A stretch of DNA of 8,613 bases from NCBI GenBank assembly GCA_013362195.1, contig JABFWM010000453.1, positions 1 to 8,613 on the forward strand. The letters run 5' to 3'. The stretch is from Acidobacteriota bacterium. GTDB lineage: Bacteria > Acidobacteriota > Vicinamibacteria > Vicinamibacterales > 2-12-FULL-66-21. The notes beneath the pieces were generated by a model. It was given only the letters and a program-made list of their open reading frames with translations, was not told the DNA's origin and made no database searches. Below are positions 1 to 5,519 of the stretch, piece after piece. How positions within the stretch are numbered: position 1 is the first letter of the stretch; every line of letters starts with the position of its first letter. The translations under genes were made by a program, and so were the position numbers.

Positions 1-96
1 GCCGAGCCCCGCGCCCAGCACCGTGCCGGCAAGCAGTCCCATCAGGAACGAGCCGCCGCCTTCGTCCCGTTCCAACCGATCGTATTCGTACGCCAT
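1..96 (-). CDS. YtxH-like membrane protein, N-terminal part (runs off left edge)
   Basis: Only the first 32 codons are inside the window. The reading begins MAYEYDRLERDEGG and continues into a glycine/leucine-rich hydrophobic segment (FLMGLLAGTVLGAG) with small-residue spacing typical of the single membrane helix of YtxH/gas-vesicle-like proteins. In that family a short charged N-terminus leads into a glycine-rich helix, followed by a charged, often coiled-coil tail; the tail lies beyond the edge. The ATG at 96-94 is preceded by a perfect AGGAGG (complement of 101-106) four bases upstream, which fixes the start. It is the third small membrane-protein gene in a row on this strand, 76 bp after the previous one. 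Family members are usually described as stress- or envelope-associated with no known biochemical activity. The family call rests on a short piece, so it is moderate; that it is a real gene is well supported. Confidence 0.72.
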   Translation of the reverse strand, partial: MAYEYDRLERDEGGGSFLMGLLAGTVLGAGLG

Positions 97-172
97 GTAC
101 CCTCCTGAGTGCACTTGCATGAGGCCGCGCATCGCGCTGCCGCAGCGCGGCCGTGGTTGCCGGGGGTCGCCG
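97..172 (-). other. Spacer with GC-rich hairpin between two small membrane-protein genes
   Basis: This 76-bp gap contains the perfect inverted repeat CGCGCTG/CAGCGCG (133-139 and 143-149) with a three-base CCG loop. A longer alternative pairs GCCGCGC (124-130) with GCGCGGC (145-151). No T-run follows on either strand, so it does not meet the usual definition of an intrinsic terminator. It could be an mRNA-processing or stability hairpin that lets the genes on either side be expressed at different levels. The ribosome binding site of the next gene lies at the left end of the gap, outside the stem. Confidence 0.4.
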
Positions 173-601
173 TCACGCAGCGGACTGCGCGCGGTCCGCG
201 GCGCCGCGGTGCCGCGGCCGTGAATCCTGGTGCAGGACCGACATCAGGATCGCGCGCACGCCGCGCACGATGCCCGTCGCCTGCGCCACCTTGTCGCGCA
301 TGCTCGACCGTACGCGGTGCGCGGTATCGTCCACACGGTCCATGGTCCCGGTAATCGCGTGATCGACGCGCTCGGTCTGCTGACTGACGCGCGCCGTCAC
401 CGCTTTGACGTCCACGAGAATCGCGTCGACCTTCTCGCGGAGCGGCGCGACCTGCCGCATCTCCAGATCCGTGACGAGTTGCATGACGCGCCGGTACGCG
501 AGGAACCCGCCGATCGCCGCGCCGATCACGACGAGGGCCTCGAGCACGCTCACGGCCGCCATGATACCGAGTAGAACGTTGGTCGTATGAAGATCCGGCA
601 T
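173..601 (-). CDS. DUF948-like membrane-anchored coiled-coil protein
   Basis: A 142-residue protein with one membrane helix near the N-terminus (about residues 9-35, rich in Leu/Ile/Val/Ala/Gly). A long amphipathic, probably coiled-coil region follows (about 38-120), with regular V/I/L spacing as in VDAILVDVKAVTARVSQQ. The tail is short, charged and Arg/Ala-rich. This layout resembles DUF948-type proteins, which have a single N-terminal anchor and a helical domain and often sit next to YtxH genes in low-GC Gram-positives and acidobacteria. No enzyme motif is visible. The ATG at 601 is preceded by GGAGGAG six bases upstream, so the start is secure. It lies 20 bp after the 83-residue YtxH-like gene and is almost certainly cotranscribed with it. 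A role in envelope stress or membrane organisation is inferred from context only. Confidence 0.8.
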   Translation of the reverse strand: MPDLHTTNVLLGIMAAVSVLEALVVIGAAIGGFLAYRRVMQLVTDLEMRQVAPLREKVDAILVDVKAVTARVSQQTERVDHAITGTMDRVDDTAHRVRSSMRDKVAQATGIVRGVRAILMSVLHQDSRPRHRGAADRAQSAA

Positions 602-621
602 TATTCTCTCCTCCGCTGCTC

Positions 622-873
622 CTACGCCGACCAGCGTCCCTGTGCGGGGTTGCCGGCCAGCTCGCCCAGCGAGCGCCAGCCTTCATTGGCCGCGGTCCGC
701 GCCTTCTCGACTGTGCCGCGCACATTGGCGAGCTCGCGCATGAAATCGTCGAGCTTCGGCTCAATCTGACTGCGCACGCGCCGTCCTTGTTCCGTCATGT
801 AGAGCCATCCCCATACGCCGCCCGCTACCGCGCCCATCAGGGTGGCCAGCAATACACGCGATCGCTCGTCCAC
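622..873 (-). CDS. Small YtxH-like single-pass membrane protein
   Basis: An 83-residue protein starting at GTG (873-871) with a near-perfect AAGGAGG five bases upstream, a start that is easily missed because it is not ATG. Residues about 7-26 form one membrane helix with glycine spacing (GAVAGGVWGWLY). A charged, helical cytoplasmic-type tail follows, containing EQGRRVRSQIEPKLDDFM. The 'glycine-rich helix then TEQGRRVR...' arrangement is typical of YtxH-like proteins ('APxSGxETR' type). It lies 48 bp beyond the MCE-protein gene and 20 bp before the DUF948-like gene, and probably belongs to the same transcript. No catalytic residues are recognisable. Function is unknown; linkage to the lipid-transport genes suggests an envelope role. 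Confidence 0.8.
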   Translation of the reverse strand: MDERSRVLLATLMGAVAGGVWGWLYMTEQGRRVRSQIEPKLDDFMRELANVRGTVEKARTAANEGWRSLGELAGNPAQGRWSA

Positions 874-921
874 GTCGACCTCCTTCGAGGATGCTGCGAT
901 TGCACACGCACACCCGCGGCA

Positions 922-2313
922 TCAGTCTCGGTCAATCAAACCCTGTGCCACGCCTTTCGACGGCGCAAAGGCCGACTTGTCGACGAACAGCGCGACGGCG
1001 ACGCCGTCCCATGTATCACCGGACGGGCTGCCCGCTGCCTCGGCCCCCATCGGCATCACCGCGACCACCGCAGGATCCACGCCGAAGCGCGCCACGATGT
1101 GATCGCGGACCAGCGACGCCCGGGCGCGGCTCGTCACAAACCGCTGATCGCCCGTCGCTTCCTGCGCATAGCCCTCGATCACCAGCGGACTCGTCCTGGG
1201 ATAGCGCACGAACGTGGCCATCGCCGCATCGAGCCGCGCGCGCCCCGCCTCTGTCAGTATTTCTTTCCCGGTTGCATCACGTGCGAACAGAACCGACGTC
1301 TGCAGCCAGATGCGCAGCGGCACGCGTCCGGCGCTCTCGAGAATGCCGCCGCGGTACTGCTGCGAGCTGATGTCGCTCAAATCGAAATAGCCGCGACGGT
1401 TGAAGAAGCCGCGGAACAGAAAATTGTGCTTGAGCGCCTCGGTGCTCTCCGCCAGGTTCTGCATCGCGTCGCGCGCGTAGCCGAGCGTCTGCGTCAGATC
1501 GCCCGTGACCCCTTTCATCGGTCCACCGGCGCCGCGGAAATCCGCAATCGCCGCCTTGGCGTTCTCGCTGGCCTCGCGGACGTTCGCCACCGCCTTCTGC
1601 GCCTGATCCGCAATCTCGCGGGCCTGGCGGAAGAGCGCGTCGTCGGTCAGCAGTTTCCCGATCGTGCCGCGGCCATCGCGCAGGTTCGCCACAATCACGT
1701 TGACGTCGTCGGCAGCCTTGCGCCCCGCTGTGGCAATCGCGCGCACATCCTGGCCGACGTCGGTCACCAGATCCTGCGCGGACGCGGCCGTGTCGCTGAT
1801 CGACGCGAGGGCGGTATCGACCTCGCCGCGCACCGTGACGATCGTCTCGTTGACGGTATCGATCGTCGTGCTCATCCGCTGCAGCAGATCCGCGAAATCG
1901 AACGGCTCCGCGCCCTTGATCGTGCCGCCGTCCGGCACGACGGCCGCGGCCTCGGTCCCCGCCTCGATCTGCACGAACTTGTTGCCGACGAGACCGTCGT
2001 TCTGAATCGATGCGACGGAGTCCGCACGGACGATCGGCCGCACATCGTCGCGCACGCGCATGACGATGACGAACTTCGCGCGCGGGCCGGCCGGCACGTG
2101 AATCTCCTTGACTTCGCCGGCGTCGAGCCCTGCGACCCGCACCTTCGCGCCGGTCTGCAGGCCGGAGATCCGTGCGAACTCGGATCGCACTTCGAAGGTC
2201 TTGCTGAAGAACATCCGGCGATCGCCGATGAGGAACAGGCCGAGCGAGAACAGCAGCAGCCCGCCAATCACGAAGGCGCCCACGCCGATCGCACGCGTCC
2301 GGGGTATCGCCAT
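922..2313 (-). CDS. mlaD: MlaD-type MCE lipid-transfer protein with C-terminal OmpA-like domain
   Basis: A 463-residue substrate-binding component of an Mla-type phospholipid ABC transporter, anchored in the inner membrane with its bulk in the periplasm. Residues 7-29 are the membrane anchor. Residues about 38-118 are the MCE domain, with the typical ISGLQTGAKVRVAGLDAGEV and the later GLVGNKFVQIE. Residues about 140-295 are helical, as expected for a needle or barrel extension. A conserved-looking linker, HNFLFRGFF (297-305), follows. Residues about 350-445 resemble an OmpA-like domain: a helix, then LVIEGYAQ, then TSRARASLV, with R398 at the expected peptidoglycan-contact arginine. The matching aspartate position is Q384, so binding may be altered. 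E. coli MlaD is much shorter (about 180 residues). The ATG is three bases after the mlaF stop, implying translational coupling. The MCE call is firm; the OmpA-like call is a motif-level judgement. Confidence 0.9.
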   Translation of the reverse strand: MAIPRTRAIGVGAFVIGGLLLFSLGLFLIGDRRMFFSKTFEVRSEFARISGLQTGAKVRVAGLDAGEVKEIHVPAGPRAKFVIVMRVRDDVRPIVRADSVASIQNDGLVGNKFVQIEAGTEAAAVVPDGGTIKGAEPFDFADLLQRMSTTIDTVNETIVTVRGEVDTALASISDTAASAQDLVTDVGQDVRAIATAGRKAADDVNVIVANLRDGRGTIGKLLTDDALFRQAREIADQAQKAVANVREASENAKAAIADFRGAGGPMKGVTGDLTQTLGYARDAMQNLAESTEALKHNFLFRGFFNRRGYFDLSDISSQQYRGGILESAGRVPLRIWLQTSVLFARDATGKEILTEAGRARLDAAMATFVRYPRTSPLVIEGYAQEATGDQRFVTSRARASLVRDHIVARFGVDPAVVAVMPMGAEAAGSPSGDTWDGVAVALFVDKSAFAPSKGVAQGLIDRD

Positions 2314-2316
2314 GGA

Positions 2317-3108
2317 TCAGCCCGCGTTCGGCGACGAGAGGAACGCGCGCACCATCGGATCGGCGTTCCGCTCGAACTCCTCGAGCGTGCCTTCCGCCCG
2401 CACGCGGCCTTCGTGCAGCATCAGCAGCCGATCGCCGAGCCGGCGGGCGCTGGCCATGTTGTGGGTGACGACGACCAGCGTGGTACGGCTCTGCTCTTTC
2501 TGCTGCAGGAGCAAATGGTCGATCTCGTCGCTGGTCAGCGGGTCGAGCCCGGCGCTCGGTTCATCGGCGAGGAGCAACGGCGGGTCGAGCACCATCGCGC
2601 GCGCCAGCCCGGCCCGTTTGCGCATGCCGCCGGAGAGGGCGGCCGGCATACGGGTGTATTCGGCGGCAAGGCCGACCTGGGCCAGCTTTTCCGTGGCGCG
2701 CGTGCGAATCTCGCGCTCGGAGAGTCTGGTGTGCCGGCGCAGCGGAAACGCGACGTTTTCGCCGACCGAGATGGAATCGAACAGCGCCGCATTCTGGAAC
2801 AGAAAGCCGATCCGCTTCCGCACCTCGTTCAGGCGATCGCGGGTCATGCCGACGACGTCCTCTCCGCCGACGAGCACGCGGCCGCTGTCGGGGCGCACCA
2901 GGCCGATGATCGTGCGCAGCGTGACACTCTTTCCCGTGCCGCTGCGTCCGAGGATCACCAGCCCGGTCCCCGTCGGCACCGAGAACGAGACGCCGTCAAG
3001 AACGCGCCGGCCGAATGACTTCGTGACGCCCTCGAGCTGCAGGGCGACCTCGGGCCCGCTGACGACCTCCGCCGCGCTCGACGCGCGGGCCGGCGCCGCC
3101 GCCGTCAT
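2317..3108 (-). CDS. mlaF: MlaF-type ABC transporter ATP-binding protein
   Basis: A 263-residue ATPase that would power MCE-protein-dependent lipid transport at the cytoplasmic face of the inner membrane, pairing with the neighbouring permease. All nucleotide-binding motifs are intact: Walker A GRSGTGKS (54-61), Q-loop FLFQNAALFDS with Q105, signature LSGGMRKRAGLARAM (158-172), Walker B LLLADEP with catalytic E183, and the switch histidine H216 in VVVTHNM. The signature LSGGM (rather than LSGGQ) and FQNAALFDS are typical of the MlaF family. The ATG overlaps the permease stop codon (ATGA), so the long in-frame extension upstream is not used. The first 20 residues are Ala/Ser-rich and poorly conserved in appearance. 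The gene is followed after three bases by the MCE-protein gene. No MlaB (STAS) or MlaC gene is visible nearby. Confidence 0.95.
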   Translation of the reverse strand: MTAAAPARASSAAEVVSGPEVALQLEGVTKSFGRRVLDGVSFSVPTGTGLVILGRSGTGKSVTLRTIIGLVRPDSGRVLVGGEDVVGMTRDRLNEVRKRIGFLFQNAALFDSISVGENVAFPLRRHTRLSEREIRTRATEKLAQVGLAAEYTRMPAALSGGMRKRAGLARAMVLDPPLLLADEPSAGLDPLTSDEIDHLLLQQKEQSRTTLVVVTHNMASARRLGDRLLMLHEGRVRAEGTLEEFERNADPMVRAFLSSPNAG

Positions 3109-3890
3109 CGCTGCAGCCCCGGAAAGACGAAGAAGATCAGACGCACGAGGACGACGTTCGACACGATGATGAGAATCGACGACAAGACGACCGCCCGCGT
3201 CGACGCCCGCCCCACGCCCTCGGTGCCGCTGCTCGTGGTGAAGCCGAGGTACGACGAGGTGATCGCGATGATGAAGCCGAAGACCATCGTCTTCAGCGTT
3301 GCCGGGACGTAGTCGGTGACGTCGATCAGTGAAAAGGAACGATCGAAGTAGAGCCGGAGCGACATGCCCGACGCGGCGCGCTCGGCGAGGAAGCCGCCGA
3401 GCATGCCGCTGAAGTTCATCAGCGTCGTCAGAATGGGAAGCGCGATGACGCAGGCGAGCGTGCGGGTGACCACCAGGTACTTGAACGCGTCCACGGCGGA
3501 GGCTTCGAGCGCGTCGATCTGTTCGGTGACGCGCATGGCCCCGAGTTCGGCGCCGATGCCGGCGCCGATCCGCCCCGACAGCAGCAGCGCCGCGGTGAGC
3601 GGCCCCGTCTCGCGCACCAACGCCATCGCCAGCCCCGCGGGGATCATCGACTCGGCGCCAAACCGTTCGAGAGACGCGCGGGTGTGCATCGACAGCACGA
3701 CGCCGACGGCGAGGCCCGACACCGCGATCAGCGGCGCGGAACGCAGTCCAAGCTCGTGCAATTGGCGGAGGATTTCTCCAGGTTCGAATGGCGGCCGGAA
3801 CGCGTCGCGGATCGCGCGGAAGCCGAAAAGGGACAACTCGCCGGCGCCCTCGACGAACATGATGACGCCTCGGCCGATCGCCTGCACCAC
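3105..3890 (-). CDS. mlaE: MlaE-type ABC transporter permease
   Basis: A 261-residue integral membrane permease of the MlaE (former DUF140) family, close to the 260 residues of E. coli MlaE. An N-terminal interfacial helix is followed by about five hydrophobic segments (roughly 53-70, 84-106, 138-168, 198-215 and 236-257). The family hallmark ELGAMRVTEQIDALEA is at 115-130, with GVGRASTRAVVLSSI near the C-terminus (225-239). Together with MlaF it would form the inner-membrane core that moves phospholipids to or from the MCE protein. The start is uncertain. GTG at 3890 gives the full family length but has no clear ribosome binding site. ATG at 3860 (251 residues) has a weak GAGG upstream and would fit better with the candidate sigma-54 start site near 3892. 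The stop overlaps the mlaF start by four bases. Confidence 0.92.
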   Translation of the reverse strand: MVQAIGRGVIMFVEGAGELSLFGFRAIRDAFRPPFEPGEILRQLHELGLRSAPLIAVSGLAVGVVLSMHTRASLERFGAESMIPAGLAMALVRETGPLTAALLLSGRIGAGIGAELGAMRVTEQIDALEASAVDAFKYLVVTRTLACVIALPILTTLMNFSGMLGGFLAERAASGMSLRLYFDRSFSLIDVTDYVPATLKTMVFGFIIAITSSYLGFTTSSGTEGVGRASTRAVVLSSILIIVSNVVLVRLIFFVFPGLQR

Positions 3891-3902
3891 ACCGGATGAG
3901 GC

Positions 3903-3919
3903 TGCATCTCAAGTGCCAA
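3903..3919 (-). promoter_or_regulatory. Candidate sigma-54 (RpoN) promoter for the mla operon
   Basis: Read on the minus strand the site is TTGGCAC-N5-ATGCA. The consensus is TTGGCAC-N5-TTGCA, so only one core position differs. The invariant GG and GC are exactly 10 bases apart. The predicted transcription start is about 3892, immediately before the mlaE start codons. The gene directly upstream encodes an intact NtrC-type sigma-54 activator, which makes the match more credible. The -24 element lies inside the heptamer array (the AAGTGCC unit), so a chance match within repeat sequence remains possible. Confidence 0.5.
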
Positions 3920-3994
3920 GTGGGCTTAGGGCTTATGACTCAGGGCTCAGGGCTCAGGGCTTAGGGCTGCCAGCTACCGCCTACTCCTTACGTA
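3911..3994. repeat. Degenerate 7-bp tandem array in the regulator-mlaE gap
   Basis: Twelve consecutive heptamers keep perfect 7-base register across 84 bp. The core reads CTCAGGG three times (3939-3959), flanked by CTTAGGG at 3925-3931 and 3960-3966. Variants lie on both sides: AAGTGCC and AAGTGGG on the left, CTGCCAG, CTACCGC and CTACTCC on the right. The array fills most of the 106-bp gap between the regulator stop and mlaE and contains no open frame. Its composition differs from the coding sequence on either side. Heptameric intergenic repeats (STRR sequences) are known from filamentous cyanobacteria; whether this one is dispersed in its genome cannot be seen here. Confidence 0.8.
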
Positions 3995-3996
3995 CG

Positions 3997-5400
3997 TCAC
4001 ACACCCGCGGCGCGTCTGGCACCCGACTTCCCTCCGTCCTGGATGTCGTGCTTCTTCATCTTGCTGTAGAGCGTCGGACGATAGAGGCCGAGGATCTGCG
4101 CCGCTTCCTGCTTGTTCCAGTTGGTCCGCTGCAGCGTCTGGACGATCGCCATCTTCTCGATCTCGGCCAGCGTGCGGTGCGGCGGGATCACGAACTCGGT
4201 GGTGGCCGCGCTCTCGGTCCGCAGCGATTCCGGAAGATCGTTGACGGTGATTTCCGGGCCCTTGGCCACCAGCACGCCGCGCTCGATCACGTTCTCCAGC
4301 TCGCGGACGTTGCCGGGCCAGCGATGGCGGATGAGCACGTGGTAGGCCTGGGGCGCGATCGATTTCACGTTCCGCTGGTGACGCTGGCGGTACTTCTCGA
4401 GGAAATGCTCGCAGAGGAGCGGAATGTCCTCGGTGCGCTCGCGCAGCGGCGGTACGCGCAGCGTAATGGTGTTGATGCGGAAATACAGATCCTCGCGGAG
4501 CTTGCCGTCCCTGAGCGCGGAGTCGAGATCGATGTTCGTGGCGCAGATGAGCCGGAAGTCGACGCGGACGATCCGGTCGCTGCCAATCGGACGGTATTCA
4601 CGTTCCTGCAACACGCGCAGCAGCTTCGTCTGCAGATACGGCGGCATCTCGCCGATCTCGTCGAGCAGCAGCGAACCGCCTTCCGCCATCTCGAACAGGC
4701 CTTCCTTGTCGGTCTGCGCGCCCGTGAACGCGCCCTTCTTGTAGCCAAAGAGCTCCGACTCGATCAGGTCCTTCGGGATCGCCGCGCAGTTGATCTTGAT
4801 GAACGGGCCCTTCGCCCGCTTGCTGTTGTAGTGAATCGCGTTGGCGATCAGTTCCTTGCCGGTGCCGTTTTCGCCCTGAATGAGGATGTTCGCGTCGCTG
4901 CCCGCGACGCTCTCCACCAGCTCGAGCACCTCATGCATTTTCTTGCTCTTGCCGATGATGTTGCCGAAACGGAACTGCCCTTCCACCTTCTGCTTCAGGA
5001 GGAGGTTCTCGCTGACGAGGTCCCGACGTTCGATCGCACGCTCGAGCATGGCCAGCAGCGTGTCGGGCTCGATCGGCTTCTCGACGAAGCTGTGCGCGCC
5101 GCCCTTCATCGCCTCGACCGCCTTCGGAACGCTGCCGTGGCCGGTGACGACGATGACCTCGGTGTCGGCGTGGGTCTGCTTGAACTTACGCAACAGCTCG
5201 AGCCCGTCCACATCCGGCAGCATCATGTCGGTGATGACCACGTCGGGCTTCCACGTCTTGAAGATTTCTTCCCCGCGCGTGCCGATCATGGCCGTCCGCA
5301 CTTCATACCCTTCATGCTCGAGCAGGATCTTGAGCCACTCGATCATCGCCGGCTCGTCATCGACGGCCAGCACGCGGTACTTCTTCTTCGTCAACGTCAT
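3997..5400 (-). CDS. NtrC-family sigma-54-dependent response regulator
   Basis: A 467-residue three-domain activator. Residues 8-122 are a receiver domain with acidic pocket D14/D15, phospho-acceptor D58, T86 and K108. Residues about 146-380 are an AAA+ sigma-54 interaction domain with Walker A GENGTGKE (176-183), the sigma-54 contact loop GAFTGA (223-228), Walker B LLLDE (244-248), REDLYFRIN (302-310) and WPGNVRELENVIER (361-374). Residues about 412-453 are a Fis-type helix-turn-helix (NKQEAAQILGLYRPTLYSKM). Everything needed for phosphorylation-dependent open-complex formation is present. The ATG at 5400 was chosen because the receiver domain begins right after it; there is no clear ribosome binding site. 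No partner histidine kinase is in the window. It lies 106 bp upstream of mlaE on the same strand, so the mla operon is a plausible target. The family is certain, the target is inferred. Confidence 0.95.
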   Translation of the reverse strand: MTLTKKKYRVLAVDDEPAMIEWLKILLEHEGYEVRTAMIGTRGEEIFKTWKPDVVITDMMLPDVDGLELLRKFKQTHADTEVIVVTGHGSVPKAVEAMKGGAHSFVEKPIEPDTLLAMLERAIERRDLVSENLLLKQKVEGQFRFGNIIGKSKKMHEVLELVESVAGSDANILIQGENGTGKELIANAIHYNSKRAKGPFIKINCAAIPKDLIESELFGYKKGAFTGAQTDKEGLFEMAEGGSLLLDEIGEMPPYLQTKLLRVLQEREYRPIGSDRIVRVDFRLICATNIDLDSALRDGKLREDLYFRINTITLRVPPLRERTEDIPLLCEHFLEKYRQRHQRNVKSIAPQAYHVLIRHRWPGNVRELENVIERGVLVAKGPEITVNDLPESLRTESAATTEFVIPPHRTLAEIEKMAIVQTLQRTNWNKQEAAQILGLYRPTLYSKMKKHDIQDGGKSGARRAAGV

Positions 5401-5411
5401 CGCAACGCTAA

Positions 5412-5439
5412 AGTATACACAATCGACGCCAACTGTCCA
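5412..5439 (-). promoter_or_regulatory. Sigma-70-type promoter of the NtrC-family regulator
   Basis: On the minus strand TGGACA (5439-5434) and TATACT (5417-5412) are separated by 16 bases; each box differs from the consensus TTGACA/TATAAT at one position. Only 11 bases separate the -10 box from the ATG at 5400, so transcription would start about 3-6 bases before the coding sequence. That fits the absence of a ribosome binding site and suggests a leaderless or nearly leaderless mRNA. The surrounding 5401-5519 region is clearly richer in A and T than the genes beside it. Confidence 0.55.
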
Positions 5440-5455
5440 TATGTTGACGTTTGTC

Positions 5456-5479
5456 CGGATTCCATACGGAAGAAATCCG
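5456..5479. promoter_or_regulatory. Dyad-symmetric candidate operator between divergent promoters
   Basis: CGGATT (5456-5461) and AATCCG (5474-5479) form a perfect 6-bp inverted repeat with a 12-bp spacer, centred near 5467. It lies between the -35 boxes of the two divergent candidate promoters, where a regulator could control both. A shorter offset pair, TTCC/GGAA, lies inside it. Which protein would bind is unknown; autoregulation by the adjacent response regulator is one possibility. Confidence 0.3.
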
Positions 5480-5482
5480 AAT

Positions 5483-5512
5483 TTGCCGGCCGGCTGATGC
5501 GAGAGGCATAAT
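5483..5512 (+). promoter_or_regulatory. Candidate promoter of the zinc-ribbon gene
   Basis: TTGCCG (5483-5488) and CATAAT (5507-5512) are 18 bases apart. The -10 box matches consensus at five of six positions, the -35 at four. The ATG begins eight bases after the -10 box, so the start codon would sit at or next to the transcription start, implying a leaderless mRNA. A GAGAGG at 5501-5506 is 13 bases from the ATG, rather far for a ribosome binding site. Confidence 0.4.
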
Positions 5513-5519
5513 TCGCGGG

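Noticed and set aside
878..890. Hairpin hiding the ribosome binding site of the 83-residue membrane protein
   Set aside because: Only a 4-bp stem can form, too weak to argue for translational control.
787..3018. 743-codon open frame on the plus strand, antisense to the mlaD and mlaF genes
   Set aside because: It lies opposite two well-supported genes in a GC-rich region where stop codons are rare; its protein is Arg/His/Ala/Asp-rich with no recognisable domain.
3109..3912. N-terminal extension of the mlaF frame upstream into mlaE
   Set aside because: The extension overlaps the permease gene in another frame and is Arg-rich; the ATG overlapping the mlaE stop gives a normal MlaF length.
3911..3994. 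CRISPR array
   Set aside because: Units are 7 bp with no spacers and no cas genes nearby; it is a simple tandem repeat.
3364..5511. 715-codon open frame on the plus strand, antisense to mlaE and the response regulator
   Set aside because: It is a shadow of the strongly conserved minus-strand regulator and runs through the heptamer array and the promoter region; composition is not protein-like.
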